A stretch of DNA of 64,000 nucleotides, from positions 124,001 to 188,000 of the forward strand of contig NZ_BLAE01000016.1 in assembly GCF_009687865.1 (NCBI RefSeq), read 5' to 3'. Source of the stretch: Acrocarpospora macrocephala. GTDB lineage: Bacteria > Actinomycetota > Actinomycetes > Streptosporangiales > Streptosporangiaceae. The translations under genes and the position numbers were made by a program. Position 1 is the stretch's first letter; the number at the start of each line of letters is the position of its first letter. This document shows positions 26,108-34,863 of this stretch, piece after piece. The notes under the pieces are model-generated. The model ran no database searches, was not told where the DNA came from, and was given only the letters and a program-made list of their open reading frames with translations.

Positions 26108-27247
26108 TTGAAAGAGATCAACACCGACCCTGATGCCCTGAGCATCAGCTACTTCTTCCCAGCCGGACAGACGAACCACGTCTGGTCTGACGAGGCGTCG
26201 AGGCGAACGCCGCGCATGAACCGCCGCAACCTGCTGGCACTCGCCCAGGCAGCCGAGGATGTCGGCTTCGACTCCATGTTCATTGCGGACAACTGGTCGG
26301 GTCATCAGCGAGCGGCCGAGCGCGGTGGCCACCAGGCTCCGGCTTTCCATGCCCCGATGCTGGCGATGGGCATCTTTGCGGTCACCGACCACATCGGCGT
26401 CATCACCACCCTGCATACCACTCACCACCACCCGGCACACGTGGCGCGCATGGGGGCAGCCCTCGATGCCTTCAGCGGCGGTCGCTGGGGCTGGAACGCG
26501 GTGACGGGCCACGCTGAGGCGGAAGCCGCCCTCTTCGGCGAACCCTTCGTGGAGCACGACGAGCGCTACGCCATGGCGACCGAGTTCGTCCAGGTGGTCC
26601 AGGCGCTCTGGCGCGAGGACGAGCCCATCGACCACATCGGCAAGTTCTACCGTTCCCAAGGTCGGGTGAAGGCACCGCGTGTCGTCCAACAGCCCCGACC
26701 GCTCATCGTCAGTGCCGGCGCGTCCACGGCCGGCACCGCATTCGCGGCCGAGTGGTGCGACGCGCTCGTCACACTCGCCCGCACCGAGGCCGATGTGCGA
26801 TCACTCGACGAGCGCCTTCAGGCCCAGCTCCGCGGGCGGAGGGTGACGAGTTGGCCCTTTGCCATCTGCATCGTCCGGGATGGTGAGGGCGAAGCCGAAG
26901 AGGAGTACCGCCACCTCCTGCGTTCCCTGAACGCAGATGCAGCCTGGGAGATCGCCGGCGACATCCTCGGATCCATCGAGACTGCCCAGGCGATGTTCGA
27001 CCGACTCGGTCGCGAAGAGGCGGTTCGCGCGATCGGGTCGGGCAACGCCATGCTCCAGCTGATCGGAACGCCCGGCCAGGTGGCGGAGCAACTCATGTCA
27101 CTCAAGCGGAACACAGGGGCGGGCGGCGTGCTCATCAACTTCCCGCTGTGGAGTCCTCGCGAGCTGCGGAACTTCGGCGTGGTGCTCGGCAAGTTGGAGG
27201 AAGCAGGCATGCGCACCCCACCGGCCAGTCGTGACTACAGCTGGTAG
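26108..27247 (+). CDS. LLM-class FMNH2-dependent monooxygenase, second paralogue
   Basis: The 379-residue protein is a luciferase-like flavin monooxygenase with SYFFPAGQTNHVWSDEA, GHQRAAERGGHQAPAFHAP, FSGGRWGWNAVTGHAEAEA and FVEHDERYAMATEFVQVVQ. The TTG at 26108 is chosen because AAGGAG ends eight bases before it; the open frame extends further upstream inside the M24 gene without similarity. It is paralogous to the enzyme at 21647 along its whole length. Its partner reductase is encoded 4 bp downstream. The two paralogues may oxygenate successive intermediates or different substrates; the sequence does not say. Confidence 0.87.
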   Translation: MKEINTDPDALSISYFFPAGQTNHVWSDEASRRTPRMNRRNLLALAQAAEDVGFDSMFIADNWSGHQRAAERGGHQAPAFHAPMLAMGIFAVTDHIGVITTLHTTHHHPAHVARMGAALDAFSGGRWGWNAVTGHAEAEAALFGEPFVEHDERYAMATEFVQVVQALWREDEPIDHIGKFYRSQGRVKAPRVVQQPRPLIVSAGASTAGTAFAAEWCDALVTLARTEADVRSLDERLQAQLRGRRVTSWPFAICIVRDGEGEAEEEYRHLLRSLNADAAWEIAGDILGSIETAQAMFDRLGREEAVRAIGSGNAMLQLIGTPGQVAEQLMSLKRNTGAGGVLINFPLWSPRELRNFGVVLGKLEEAGMRTPPASRDYSW

Positions 27248-27251
27248 GAAG

Positions 27252-27794
27252 ATGTCGACCACCGACGTTGACCGCTGGGGAACGACGTCCTTGCGTGTCG
27301 TCACGGTCGTCGGGAACCCCAAGCCTTTGTCGCGTACGTTCCGCGCCGCGGAGGCCGTCGTCGCTGCACTGGTCGGTCGGCCACCGGACGAGGCCGTCGA
27401 CATCATCGGCCTAGGTGCCGACCTGATGGACTGGACCTCGTCGACAGTTGCGCAGAAGGTGGACCTCCTCGCGTCGGCGGACCTGGCCGTCATCGCCAGC
27501 CCGACCTACAAGGGCTCGTATACGGGCCTGTTGAAGATCTTCCTCGACCGCATCGCCGCCGGTCGGCTTGCTGGCGTTACTGCCATCCCGGTGATGTTGG
27601 CTGCCGACCCCAGGCACGCACTTGCTGGCGAGGTCCACCTCAAGCCGGTGCTGTCGGAGCTGGGTGCCAGCTGTCCGACGTCGGCTGTGTTCCTCCACGA
27701 GGACCGCTTCGACGATCCCGCAGCGCTCGACGCCTGGCTGCCGGCGGCTCGCCGACAGCTTCGGAGCCTCCTCCCGGCGGAGGCTCCGCGATGA
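27252..27794 (+). CDS. NAD(P)H-dependent FMN reductase (SsuE/MsuE-like)
   Basis: The roughly 180-residue flavodoxin-like protein has VVTVVGNPKPLSRTFRAAEA for FMN phosphate binding and the hallmark ASPTYKGSYTGLLKIFLD of SsuE/MsuE reductases. These supply FMNH2 to alkanesulfonate-type and other LLM monooxygenases, which fits its position just after one. The ATG at 27252 follows AGGA at short spacing; a GTG at 27231 inside the previous gene is an alternative. Its stop overlaps the next start (ATGA). It belongs to a different fold from the HpaC-like reductase at 22876, so each monooxygenase has its own kind of reductase. Confidence 0.88.
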   Translation: MSTTDVDRWGTTSLRVVTVVGNPKPLSRTFRAAEAVVAALVGRPPDEAVDIIGLGADLMDWTSSTVAQKVDLLASADLAVIASPTYKGSYTGLLKIFLDRIAAGRLAGVTAIPVMLAADPRHALAGEVHLKPVLSELGASCPTSAVFLHEDRFDDPAALDAWLPAARRQLRSLLPAEAPR

Positions 27795-29203
27795 GGGAGA
27801 GAGGCTTCGTCGAGCCGGCCATGAACGGACCCGTTGAGCAGCTGGTGTCATGTCTGTCGCCGGGCACGGTCGTCACCGACCCCGCGATTGTCGCGAACTA
27901 CCGGTTCGACTGGGCGCGTGATCCCAGCGCCGGTGTGCCGGCCGCGGTGGTCCGTGCTCGCTCGACGGCCGATGTGCAGACGGTGCTCCGCTGGGCTTCG
28001 GAGAACCGGGTTCCGGTCGTGCCTCGCGGAGCCGGGTCGTCTCTGGCCGGTGGCGCATCCGGTGTCGAGGGTGGCGTCACGCTCAGCCTCGAGCTAATGC
28101 GCGACGTCTCGGTAGACGTCGGTAACCGAGTCGCCGTGGCGCAGGCCGGCGCGATCACGGCGGACGTCAAGACCGCAGCGGCCGCCCACGGCCTGTGGTA
28201 CCCACCCGATCCGTCGTCGTACGAGATGAGTTCCATCGGAGGCAACGCGGCGACGAATGCGGGTGGTCTGTGCTGTCTGAAGTACGGCGTGACCGGTGAC
28301 TACGTCCTTGGTATGGAGGTCGTCCTGGCCGACGGGAGGATCATCCGGCTGGGCGGGCCCAGGCTCAAGGACGTCGCGGGTTTGCCGCTCCTGAGACTGT
28401 TCGTCGGTTCGGAGGGTACCCTCGGCGTGATCACCGAGCTCACCCTCCGCTTGCTGCCACCGCCGCCTGCACCCGCCACCCTGACCGCCACGTTCGGCTC
28501 GGTTGAGGCCGCCGCGGAAGCCGTCGTCGCCATCACTCGGCAAGTACGACCCGCCATGCTCGAGTTGATGGATCGGGTCGCCATCAACGCGGTGGAGGAC
28601 CTGATCCGGATGGACCTGGACCGAAGTAGCGAAGCCCTCCTTCTGGCGCGTTCGGACGCCCCGGGGGCGGCCGCAGCGGACGAACTGGCGATCATCGAGG
28701 CGGCCTGCCAAGCGAGCGGCGCGCGGGAGGTTTACACGACCACCGAGCAGGACGAGGGCGACGCCTTCATCCACGCACGTCGCTCGGCATTGCCGGCGAT
28801 GGAGCGGCTGGGCGTACTGCTCATCGAGGACGTCGGCGTTCCTGTGCCCGCTCTGCCCGAGCTGGTGCGCGGGATCCGCGGGATCGCGGAGGCGCGAAAC
28901 ACCATCATCTCCGTCATCGCCCACGCTGGTGACGGCAACACACACCCCGTCATCGCCTACCCCCCTGGCGACGACGAGGCCGAAGCGCGAGCCCGGCTGG
29001 CATTCGGCGACGTGATGATGTTGGCGATCGAACTCGGCGGCACCATCACGGGCGAGCACGGCGTGGGCCGGCTCAAGACCCCGTGGCTCCTAGACCAGCT
29101 CGGCCACGACAGCATGGCACTCACGCGCCAGATCAAGGACGCGCTTGATCCCGCACACATCCTCAACCCCGGGGTGATGCTGCCCGAAGAGCCGAGCGCC
29201 TAA
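27791..29203 (+). CDS. FAD-linked oxidase (GlcD/D-lactate dehydrogenase type)
   Basis: The 470-residue protein has the PCMH FAD-binding domain (VVPRGAGSSLAGGASGVEGG, SSIGGNAATNAGGLCCLKYG, GSEGTLGVITELTLRLLPP) and the C-terminal cap ending in GTITGEHGVGRLK. Members oxidise 2-hydroxy acids to 2-oxo acids and pass electrons to a cytochrome or an Fe-S partner. The usual Fe-S partner (GlcF or LutA-like) is missing nearby; only a lutA fragment exists at 5886. The start overlaps the preceding stop by four bases, so it is the last gene of the operon beginning at 23896. A role in oxidising a side-chain hydroxy acid is inference. Confidence 0.88.
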   Translation: MRERGFVEPAMNGPVEQLVSCLSPGTVVTDPAIVANYRFDWARDPSAGVPAAVVRARSTADVQTVLRWASENRVPVVPRGAGSSLAGGASGVEGGVTLSLELMRDVSVDVGNRVAVAQAGAITADVKTAAAAHGLWYPPDPSSYEMSSIGGNAATNAGGLCCLKYGVTGDYVLGMEVVLADGRIIRLGGPRLKDVAGLPLLRLFVGSEGTLGVITELTLRLLPPPPAPATLTATFGSVEAAAEAVVAITRQVRPAMLELMDRVAINAVEDLIRMDLDRSSEALLLARSDAPGAAAADELAIIEAACQASGAREVYTTTEQDEGDAFIHARRSALPAMERLGVLLIEDVGVPVPALPELVRGIRGIAEARNTIISVIAHAGDGNTHPVIAYPPGDDEAEARARLAFGDVMMLAIELGGTITGEHGVGRLKTPWLLDQLGHDSMALTRQIKDALDPAHILNPGVMLPEEPSA

Positions 29204-29233
29204 GGACGTCGGCGGCAACGCAGACGACCCAAG

Positions 29234-29860
29234 CTAGAGCCAGGGTGTCAGCGCTGGTGCGTCGACGACCTGGTGCGGGCGCCCGGTCAACCACGCCACC
29301 TCATCGGCCAGTGACGCGGTGATCGCCGGGACGTCGCCCCGCTTGGCGAGAACATCATCCCGAAGCGCGCGCAAGAAGTCGGTAGGTAGGTCCTGGAACC
29401 GGTAACCAACATCGAGATCTACCAGGTGCACGTAGACCTCCCGGGCCCGCAACCACGGGATCTCACTAGCCGGCAACGGTCGCCCTTGAGCCGTCACCAC
29501 CTCGCGGACCCACTGGGCCTCGCTCAGCCCGTCCCAGCCACGGTGCAGGCTCGCAGCCGAGTCCAGGACCCGTGCCGCCAACTCCTGCGCGGACAGCAGG
29601 AGCCCCTTCTCGATGCCATTGGCGCGGTCTTCGGGGCTGGCGTACATCGGTGTGACGTGGCCAGTCTCGGCCCACCGCACGAGATTTCCCAGCGCATCGG
29701 CATTGGCCGCGAGGTGCGCGAGCACATGGCGCCTGGTCCAGCCGGGCAGGCAAGTCAGGGTTCCGAGGCTGGCGTCGTCCACCCTGGCCAACGCCTCGCC
29801 GAGTCGCACGGTCCCGTCGTGGACCCACTCTTGCGACGCGATCCGCGGGTGACGAGTCAT
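29234..29860 (-). CDS. Mycothiol-dependent maleylpyruvate isomerase
   Basis: The 208-residue protein has the DinB-like N-terminal helical bundle of actinobacterial maleylpyruvate isomerases: LPGWTRRHVLAHLAANADAL with a metal-binding His, and LRAREVYVHLVDLDVG with the Glu and His of the same site. The enzyme uses mycothiol to isomerise maleylpyruvate to fumarylpyruvate, the second step of gentisate breakdown. It is third in a minus-strand operon; its ATG overlaps the preceding stop by four bases. The functional call rests on both the sequence pattern and the dioxygenase and hydrolase beside it. Confidence 0.88.
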   Translation of the reverse strand: MTRHPRIASQEWVHDGTVRLGEALARVDDASLGTLTCLPGWTRRHVLAHLAANADALGNLVRWAETGHVTPMYASPEDRANGIEKGLLLSAQELAARVLDSAASLHRGWDGLSEAQWVREVVTAQGRPLPASEIPWLRAREVYVHLVDLDVGYRFQDLPTDFLRALRDDVLAKRGDVPAITASLADEVAWLTGRPHQVVDAPALTPWL

Positions 29861-30693
29861 GGACGTGCGCCTACGATCAGGTTGCGACAGCCGCCGATGC
29901 CCTCAATGTGGGTCGCGACCACATCGCCGTCGTTCAGATACCGGCGGGGCTCGCGAGCATGACCGACCCCCGCGGGGGTGCCCGTGGCAATGATGTCGCC
30001 GGGGTTCAACCGGACGATCGTGGACACGTAGCGAACGAGGTCAACAGGGTTGAAGAGCAGCGTGCCGGTTCGGTCCTCCTGCATAGCCTCACCCCCGACG
30101 AGGGTCCGTACCATGAGGTCGGGGCGAACGCCACCGTCGAGTTCGTCCGGCGTGACGAGGTACGGCCCCAGCGGGGTGGAGGAGTCCCAGATCTTTCCCT
30201 GGGTCCACTCGATGGTGCGGAACTGCCAGTCACGCACCGATATGTCGTTCATCACCGTGAAGCCCGCGATCGCTGCCACCGCCTCCGCTTCGTCTGCCCG
30301 ACGCACCGAGCGGCCGATCACGACTGCGAGCTCTACCTCCCAGTCGAGGGCCTCGGTCTCGGAAGGCTTGGCGATGTCGTCGTGTGCGCCTAGGAGCGAG
30401 TCGGCGAACTTCGTGAACAGCGTGGGATATTCCGGCAGCTCCCGCCCCATCTCGCGGATGTGGCCGGTGTAGTTGTGGCCTACGCAGATGATCTTCGCCG
30501 GGCGTGGCACCACCGGGGCGAAGTCCGCACCAGAGGCTGGCGAAGAGGTCACGTCGGGAGTCTGTGCGAGATCTGGCCACCCCGGATCGGCCAGCAGAGC
30601 GCCAACGTCGGGGAACCCGAGGTGGAGGTGTCGATCTCCCTCTAGGCGCACTGCCGAAGTGCCCTCTGCCGTGCGGATCGTCGCTAACCTCAT
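29857..30693 (-). CDS. Fumarylpyruvate hydrolase (FAH family)
   Basis: The 278-residue protein has the FAH-family catalytic domain: KIICVGHNYTGHIREMG, the metal-binding LDWEVELAVVIGR with WELE-like acid residues, GFTVMNDISVRDWQ and ATGTPAGVGHAREP. In gentisate pathways this enzyme splits fumarylpyruvate into fumarate and pyruvate. It overlaps both neighbours by four bases, showing tight translational coupling with the dioxygenase and isomerase genes. Other FAH-family reactions are possible, but the neighbours make this one most likely. Confidence 0.9.
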   Translation of the reverse strand: MRLATIRTAEGTSAVRLEGDRHLHLGFPDVGALLADPGWPDLAQTPDVTSSPASGADFAPVVPRPAKIICVGHNYTGHIREMGRELPEYPTLFTKFADSLLGAHDDIAKPSETEALDWEVELAVVIGRSVRRADEAEAVAAIAGFTVMNDISVRDWQFRTIEWTQGKIWDSSTPLGPYLVTPDELDGGVRPDLMVRTLVGGEAMQEDRTGTLLFNPVDLVRYVSTIVRLNPGDIIATGTPAGVGHAREPRRYLNDGDVVATHIEGIGGCRNLIVGARP

Positions 30694-31862
30694 CGGACCG
30701 CGTCCTCCGCGTCGTGCCGGTGGAGGCCGAGGGCCTCGAAGACGGGGGCGTCGGAGAAGCGGAATAGGTCAAGGGCTCCGGAGTCAGAGTCGCTGGCGCT
30801 GGCCTCCGAGCGCGCCGAGAACTCCTGCCAGGACGGGACTACGAAGAGGTCGCCGCGGCTGACGCTCCAGGTGTGCTCGCCCACGCTGACGGTGCCGGAA
30901 CCGTCGAACACCTGGTAGACCGACGACCCGGTGTCGCGCGTCGGGGCCGTCTCGCTGCCGCGCGCGACCCGATGCATCTCCGCACGGATAGTGGGCAGCA
31001 CGTCGCCGCCGGTGACGGGGTTGGTGTAACGCACCGCCGCATGTCCAGGCTCGACCGTAGCCTGGTACCCCTCGCCCTCGAGAGCTAGCTGGTCCGAGAG
31101 TGCCCGGTCAGTGTGCTTCCACTTGTACGCGAGGAGTGGGGAACCGCGACCCGACGTCAGACCGGCGACGGGACGGAGGCCCGGATGAGCCCAGAGACGC
31201 TCCGACCGCGATCGGTCGGGGGTGCCCCGCTCTGCCTCAGAGATCTCGGAACGTCCGAACTCGAAGAACTGGCTCTCAATTGCGTACTGGAGTGGAATGT
31301 CGAGGCCGTCGATCCACGCCATCGGCTCGTCCGTGGCGTTGTGATGAGCATGCCAGTTCCACCCCGCCTGCGGCAGGAAGTCCCCGCGCCTCATCGGGAC
31401 GGGGTCCCCGTCCACGACCGTCCAGACTTCCTGGCCCTCAACGACGAAGCGAAAGGCGTGCTGGGTGTGCCGGTGCTCCGGCGCGTCCTCGCCCGGCATC
31501 AGATACTGGATCGCGGCCCACAATGTCGGCGTGGCAAACGGCCGGCCTCCCATCGAGGGGTTGGCGAGCGCGATCGCTCGGCGCTCACCTCCCCGACCAA
31601 CGGGAACGAGTTCGCCAGCCTGCGCAGCCAGCCGACGAAGCCGATCCCAGCGCCACACGTGCGGAGTCGCACCCGGACGAGGGTGGGTCGGCATCAGGTC
31701 GCCGATCTCAGTCCACAGCGGGACCAAGAACTCGTCCTCGAAGCCTCGGTAGAGAGTCTTGAGGGCAGGTGTGACCTGGGGTTGGTCGGGTGCCGCCACC
31801 GGCTGCACGCGCACCGGCGTCTGGACAGAGCTCGTGTATGACCTCATGCAGACACTGTGCAC
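30690..31862 (-). CDS. Gentisate 1,2-dioxygenase
   Basis: The 390-residue bicupin protein has the first cupin motif EHRHTQHAFRFVVEGQEVWT with the iron-binding histidines, then DGDPVPMRRGDFLPQAGWNWH. A second cupin lies near the C-terminus (GSGTVSVGEHTWSVSRGDLF). It opens the gentisate ring to maleylpyruvate using Fe(II) and oxygen. The GTG at 31862 follows GGGACAGGA closely; an ATG at 31847 is the alternative. It heads the three-gene gentisate operon, with an operator-like palindrome only 26 bp upstream of the start, a position suited to repression. Confidence 0.9.
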   Translation of the reverse strand: MHSVCMRSYTSSVQTPVRVQPVAAPDQPQVTPALKTLYRGFEDEFLVPLWTEIGDLMPTHPRPGATPHVWRWDRLRRLAAQAGELVPVGRGGERRAIALANPSMGGRPFATPTLWAAIQYLMPGEDAPEHRHTQHAFRFVVEGQEVWTVVDGDPVPMRRGDFLPQAGWNWHAHHNATDEPMAWIDGLDIPLQYAIESQFFEFGRSEISEAERGTPDRSRSERLWAHPGLRPVAGLTSGRGSPLLAYKWKHTDRALSDQLALEGEGYQATVEPGHAAVRYTNPVTGGDVLPTIRAEMHRVARGSETAPTRDTGSSVYQVFDGSGTVSVGEHTWSVSRGDLFVVPSWQEFSARSEASASDSDSGALDLFRFSDAPVFEALGLHRHDAEDAVR

Positions 31863-31887
31863 GCGTCCTGTCCCTTGGGAGACGGGT

Positions 31888-31904
31888 GTTCTGCTAGGTC
31901 GAAC
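31888..31904. promoter_or_regulatory. Palindromic operator, site 7
   Basis: The site reads GTTCTGCTAGGTCGAAC. The outer four-base arms are perfect and the inner right arm departs from consensus. It lies 26 bp in front of the gentisate dioxygenase start and about 180 bp upstream of the divergent SnoaL-like gene. Confidence 0.6.
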
Positions 31905-32081
31905 TCGGGACCTGCGGGCGATACTCGTCCTAGCCGACTATGACCCAAGGGACCCGTGGCGGTTCCGCACCGCGAAACACCGCTGGTGCACCATGAGTGG
32001 CCGGGCTACTGTGCCCGAACATGTACGGACGTGTGGACACGACGAATGGACATACGCCGAGACGAGCACTAGGAGTACACC

Positions 32082-32537
32082 GTGGACACGGAAGGTTTGC
32101 AGTCCGAGGCCCGGCATGATCTGGCGGTGCTGGATAGGTTCTACGCCGCGGAGATGGAGTACGTTGCCGCCGGGGGTGCGCAACGCGGCGCGTCCTTCGA
32201 CGCGATGGCAGCGTGTTTCCACCCAGAGGCCGTGATGCGTCAAGGACCCTGGGCTCCCTTCCCTGGCCTGTGGGAGGGCATTGAGGGGGTAGAGCGCTTC
32301 TTCGCCGTTCTCTCGGATACCTGGTCGTCGGCAGAGGGATTGGACGTGACGTACTTCCAGGGCTCGGACGGCGCTGCTGTGAGCATGAAAGTCCTGCTCA
32401 CATCCCGCGCGACGGGCCGGCAGGTCGATGCTCACCTGGCGCAGTTCATCACGCTCGACGACGGCCTCATCCGAGACTTCGCCGTGTTCTACCTGGATCC
32501 CGTGGCAATCAGCAGAACGTGTGGTCTGGTCGACTGA
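32082..32537 (+). CDS. SnoaL/NTF2-like protein, paralogue of the gene at 6287
   Basis: The 151-residue SnoaL-like protein starts at a GTG preceded by AGGAG at six bases. Shared segments with the protein at 6287 include AAGGAQRGASFDAMAACFHP against AAAGADFSEMAACFHP, LTSRATGR, and DGLIRDFAVFYLDP. Such small cone-shaped proteins may act as dehydratases or isomerases or bind a pathway intermediate. It is transcribed away from the gentisate operon and shares its promoter region, including operator site 7. Confidence 0.78.
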   Translation: MDTEGLQSEARHDLAVLDRFYAAEMEYVAAGGAQRGASFDAMAACFHPEAVMRQGPWAPFPGLWEGIEGVERFFAVLSDTWSSAEGLDVTYFQGSDGAAVSMKVLLTSRATGRQVDAHLAQFITLDDGLIRDFAVFYLDPVAISRTCGLVD

Positions 32538-32622
32538 CCATCGCTGACGACGCCACGACGCGGTCGGTCGGAGGAAGGCCTACAGGGGTTACCGCTGCTA
32601 GTTCGCGGAGCCGGTCGCTCGT

Positions 32623-32639
32623 GTTCTGCGCAGCGGAAC
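32623..32639. promoter_or_regulatory. Palindromic operator, site 8, now next to a pseudogene
   Basis: The site reads GTTCTGCGCAGCGGAAC, with seven-base arms and one mismatch pair. It lies 8 bp in front of the frameshifted remnant at 32647, which does not look catabolic. The gene it once served may have been deleted. Confidence 0.6.
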
Positions 32640-32646
32640 TGCCCTG

Positions 32647-33139
32647 GTGTCCCGCACCCTCGTCTTCGACGCTCCCCGCCACGCCCGCGGTTTCTTCGAA
32701 GCGCTGATCGCCGACAACCTCGACATCGGCCGCCCGCACAACGTCGAAATCATCTTCGGCCGGAAGATCCGCCGCGACACACGGGGAACCTTCCGTACCG
32801 CGATCGACCGCCGCGACAACGGCGGTGTCATCGTCAACCTCTTCTACAAACATTCCCGGATCAAGCAGTACCTCAAGGACGGCCGGGCGATGCGGATCGA
32901 GACCGTCGTCAACGCGCCCCCGCGAGTTGGGCTGCAACGCCCGTCTGCCCAACCTTGAAGAGCTTCAGGACAAGGCCCGCGCCGCCAACCGGCGCATACT
33001 GGAGGTCGAACGTGCCGGCCAGGGTTGCGTCCTTGCGAGTCCAGCCTTCGAGCGGATCGCGCACCCCACCGTGCTCAAGACCATCACCCGCCACGTCGAC
33101 GACTACGCCACCCAAGCTCGACTTCCTCGGGCGTCGTGA
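32647..33139 (+). pseudogene. Frameshifted remnant of an unknown actinobacterial protein
   Basis: A first frame encodes GFFEALIADNLDIGRPHNVE and FYKHSRIKQYLKDGRAMRIE. At about 32918 the reading must shift by one base to continue with LGCNARLPNLEELQDKARAA and VERAGQGCVLASPAFERIAH, ending at a stop near 33139. The two halves read as one protein, so a frameshift is the simplest reading. The 5' end is abrupt, just after operator site 8, and looks truncated. I do not recognise the function; the wording of the family is reminiscent of proteins carried on mobile DNA, but I cannot support that. Confidence 0.6.
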
Positions 33140-33191
33140 AAGTTGACACAAACCTACAGAAACCCGCGACCAAAGATCGCTAGGTCGTCCT

Positions 33192-33941
33192 CTAAGTCGT
33201 CAGACCGCCGTCGACGTTGAGAATCGCGCCCGTGATCTGGCGGGCAGCGGGGCTGGCCAGGAAGGCCACGGCTGCCGCCACGTCCTCCGGCGCTCCGTAC
33301 CGACCCAGTGGGATGAGGCCCCGCTGGTAGGCGGCGAAGTCCCCTTCGTCTGGGTTCATCTCCGTGGCGGTGGATCCCGGTTGGACCAGATTGACTGTGA
33401 TGTCGCGGGAACCCAGCTCGCGGGCCAGCCCCCACGTGAACGACTGCAGTGCCCTCTTCGTCATGGCATAAACCACGCCGCCTGTGCCCTCTTGGCCGAC
33501 GGTCCGTTCAGCACCGACAGATCCGACGCTGATGATCCGCCCGCCGGCCGTCAAGTGCGGAATGGCGGCACTCGCAGCTAGGACGGGCGCCTGCAGATTC
33601 ACGCGGAAGAGCGCCTCGATGTCACCGGCCTCTACGGCCTCGATGGAGCTGTACCGAACGATCGCGGCGTTGTTGACAAGGATATCCAAGCCACCAAGGA
33701 CCCGGGCCGCTTCGCCGACAGAGTCACGGACGGCGGTCGGGTCGGCAAAGTTGGCTTGGATGGCTGCGCCGGTGCGACCGGCCTTCTCGATTCCGCGAAT
33801 GACTTCCTGAGCGAGCTCGCCGGATCGTTCGAAGGTAATGGCCACGTCGGCGCCGTGGTCAGCGAGCATGAGAGCAATCGCCGCCCCGATGCCGCGTGAC
33901 CCGCCCGTGACCAGAGCCCGCTTACCGGCAAGTGCATTCAT
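33192..33941 (-). CDS. Short-chain dehydrogenase/reductase (FabG-like)
   Basis: The 249-residue SDR has VTGGSRGIGAAIALM, LVNNAAIV, the Y-x3-K pair in VYAMTKRAL and the C-terminal ILNVDGGLTT. The ATG at 33941 follows an AAGGAA sequence; the frame runs on upstream without similarity. It is closely related to the SDR at 15092 and probably acts on a similar keto or hydroxy intermediate. A palindromic site at 34047-34063 lies 106 bp upstream. Confidence 0.88.
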   Translation of the reverse strand: MNALAGKRALVTGGSRGIGAAIALMLADHGADVAITFERSGELAQEVIRGIEKAGRTGAAIQANFADPTAVRDSVGEAARVLGGLDILVNNAAIVRYSSIEAVEAGDIEALFRVNLQAPVLAASAAIPHLTAGGRIISVGSVGAERTVGQEGTGGVVYAMTKRALQSFTWGLARELGSRDITVNLVQPGSTATEMNPDEGDFAAYQRGLIPLGRYGAPEDVAAAVAFLASPAARQITGAILNVDGGLTT

Positions 33942-34046
33942 TCGTGGTTCCTTCCGTTCATATGTGGCGCGGCGCCCGATCAGCACGATGCCTGGTGGCG
34001 ACCCACCGCTCCCATGGTGGCGACTCACCCTCTCCCAGCAGTGCCT

Positions 34047-34063
34047 GGTTCTTCAGAGCAGAA
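34047..34063. promoter_or_regulatory. Palindromic operator, site 9
   Basis: The site reads GTTCTTCAGAGCAGAAC, one base from the consensus left arm. It lies between the divergent SDR (33941) and SnoaL-like (34261) genes and could control both. Confidence 0.65.
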
Positions 34064-34260
34064 CGGACTCGGCGGTGGGGCGAGGGCGGGCACAGACTGG
34101 ACTCCGTCAGGTCGCAGCCCGCAGACCGCGCCTCTATTGTGTACTGATCGTCACATAATGCTCGGGCCCGGGATCCGCAGGGCGCCGGACCCGATCTCGG
34201 CGGACAGGTGATCGGCCGCGATGACCCGGGCACGGTTCTCGGACGACAGGAGGACGGTTG

Positions 34261-34653
34261 ATGTCGGACTCGGCTTTAGACAACTTCTACCAACGCTATA
34301 TCGAGGTACTTAACCGGCACGAATTCGATCGGATGGTCGACTTTGTCGAGGACCACGTCACGCTGAACAGCATGCCGAGCACGCGCGACGAAATCATCGC
34401 CGTGCTCTCGGGCATCACGGACGCAGTGCCCGACTTTCAGTGGACGACCCAAGAAGTCGTGATCGACGGTAACCGGCTCGCAGCCCGACTAATCAACACC
34501 GGCACGCCAATCAAGGAGTGGCTCGGGGCGAAACCGAACGGGAACTCGTTCAGAATCGTCGAGTTCGCCGTCTACGAGGTTCGCGAGGGTCGGTTCGTGC
34601 ACCTGTCGTCCGTACACGACGCCGAGTCACTTCATCGTCAGCTCACTGGGTAG
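34261..34653 (+). CDS. SnoaL-like polyketide-cyclase-type protein
   Basis: The 130-residue protein has the SnoaL layout: FYQRYIEVLNRHEFDRMVDF, MPSTRDEIIAVLSGITDAVP, then FQWTTQEVVIDGNRLAARL and a C-terminal FRIVEFAVYEVREGRFVHL. It belongs to a different SnoaL subgroup (ester-cyclase-like) from the pair at 6287 and 32082. AGGAGG lies seven bases before the ATG at 34261. Its function is unknown; context suggests it handles an intermediate of the island's pathway. Confidence 0.78.
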   Translation: MSDSALDNFYQRYIEVLNRHEFDRMVDFVEDHVTLNSMPSTRDEIIAVLSGITDAVPDFQWTTQEVVIDGNRLAARLINTGTPIKEWLGAKPNGNSFRIVEFAVYEVREGRFVHLSSVHDAESLHRQLTG

Positions 34654-34863
34654 ACACGCACCACTGGACGTCGGCGGATCGCTGTGGTCGGAAGGCACAG
34701 GTAGGTCAGTAGTCTCGGAATGGCTAGGGCACAACAAACTGCGTCGAAGAACGCTTTAGGGAGAACAGCGCTACTGGCAGCGGCTGCGGCGTTGCTCGTG
34801 GGGTTGCCGTCTGCCGTCTGCGTGCTCGAACAGCGCCGGAGACAACCGGCAGCACACCCACAC
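34654..34863. other. Short truncated frame before the IS256 remnant
   Basis: A plus-strand frame from 34720 starts MARAQQTASKNALGRTALLA and continues as a hydrophobic segment, then degenerates as it runs into the IS256 fragment. It could be the N-terminus of a membrane protein cut by the insertion. I cannot name it. Confidence 0.3.

Noticed and set aside
27791-29203. The FAD-linked oxidase and the LutA fragment as one lactate-utilisation locus
   Set aside because: They are 20 kb apart, LutB and LutC are missing, and the fragment is truncated, so no joint function can be claimed.
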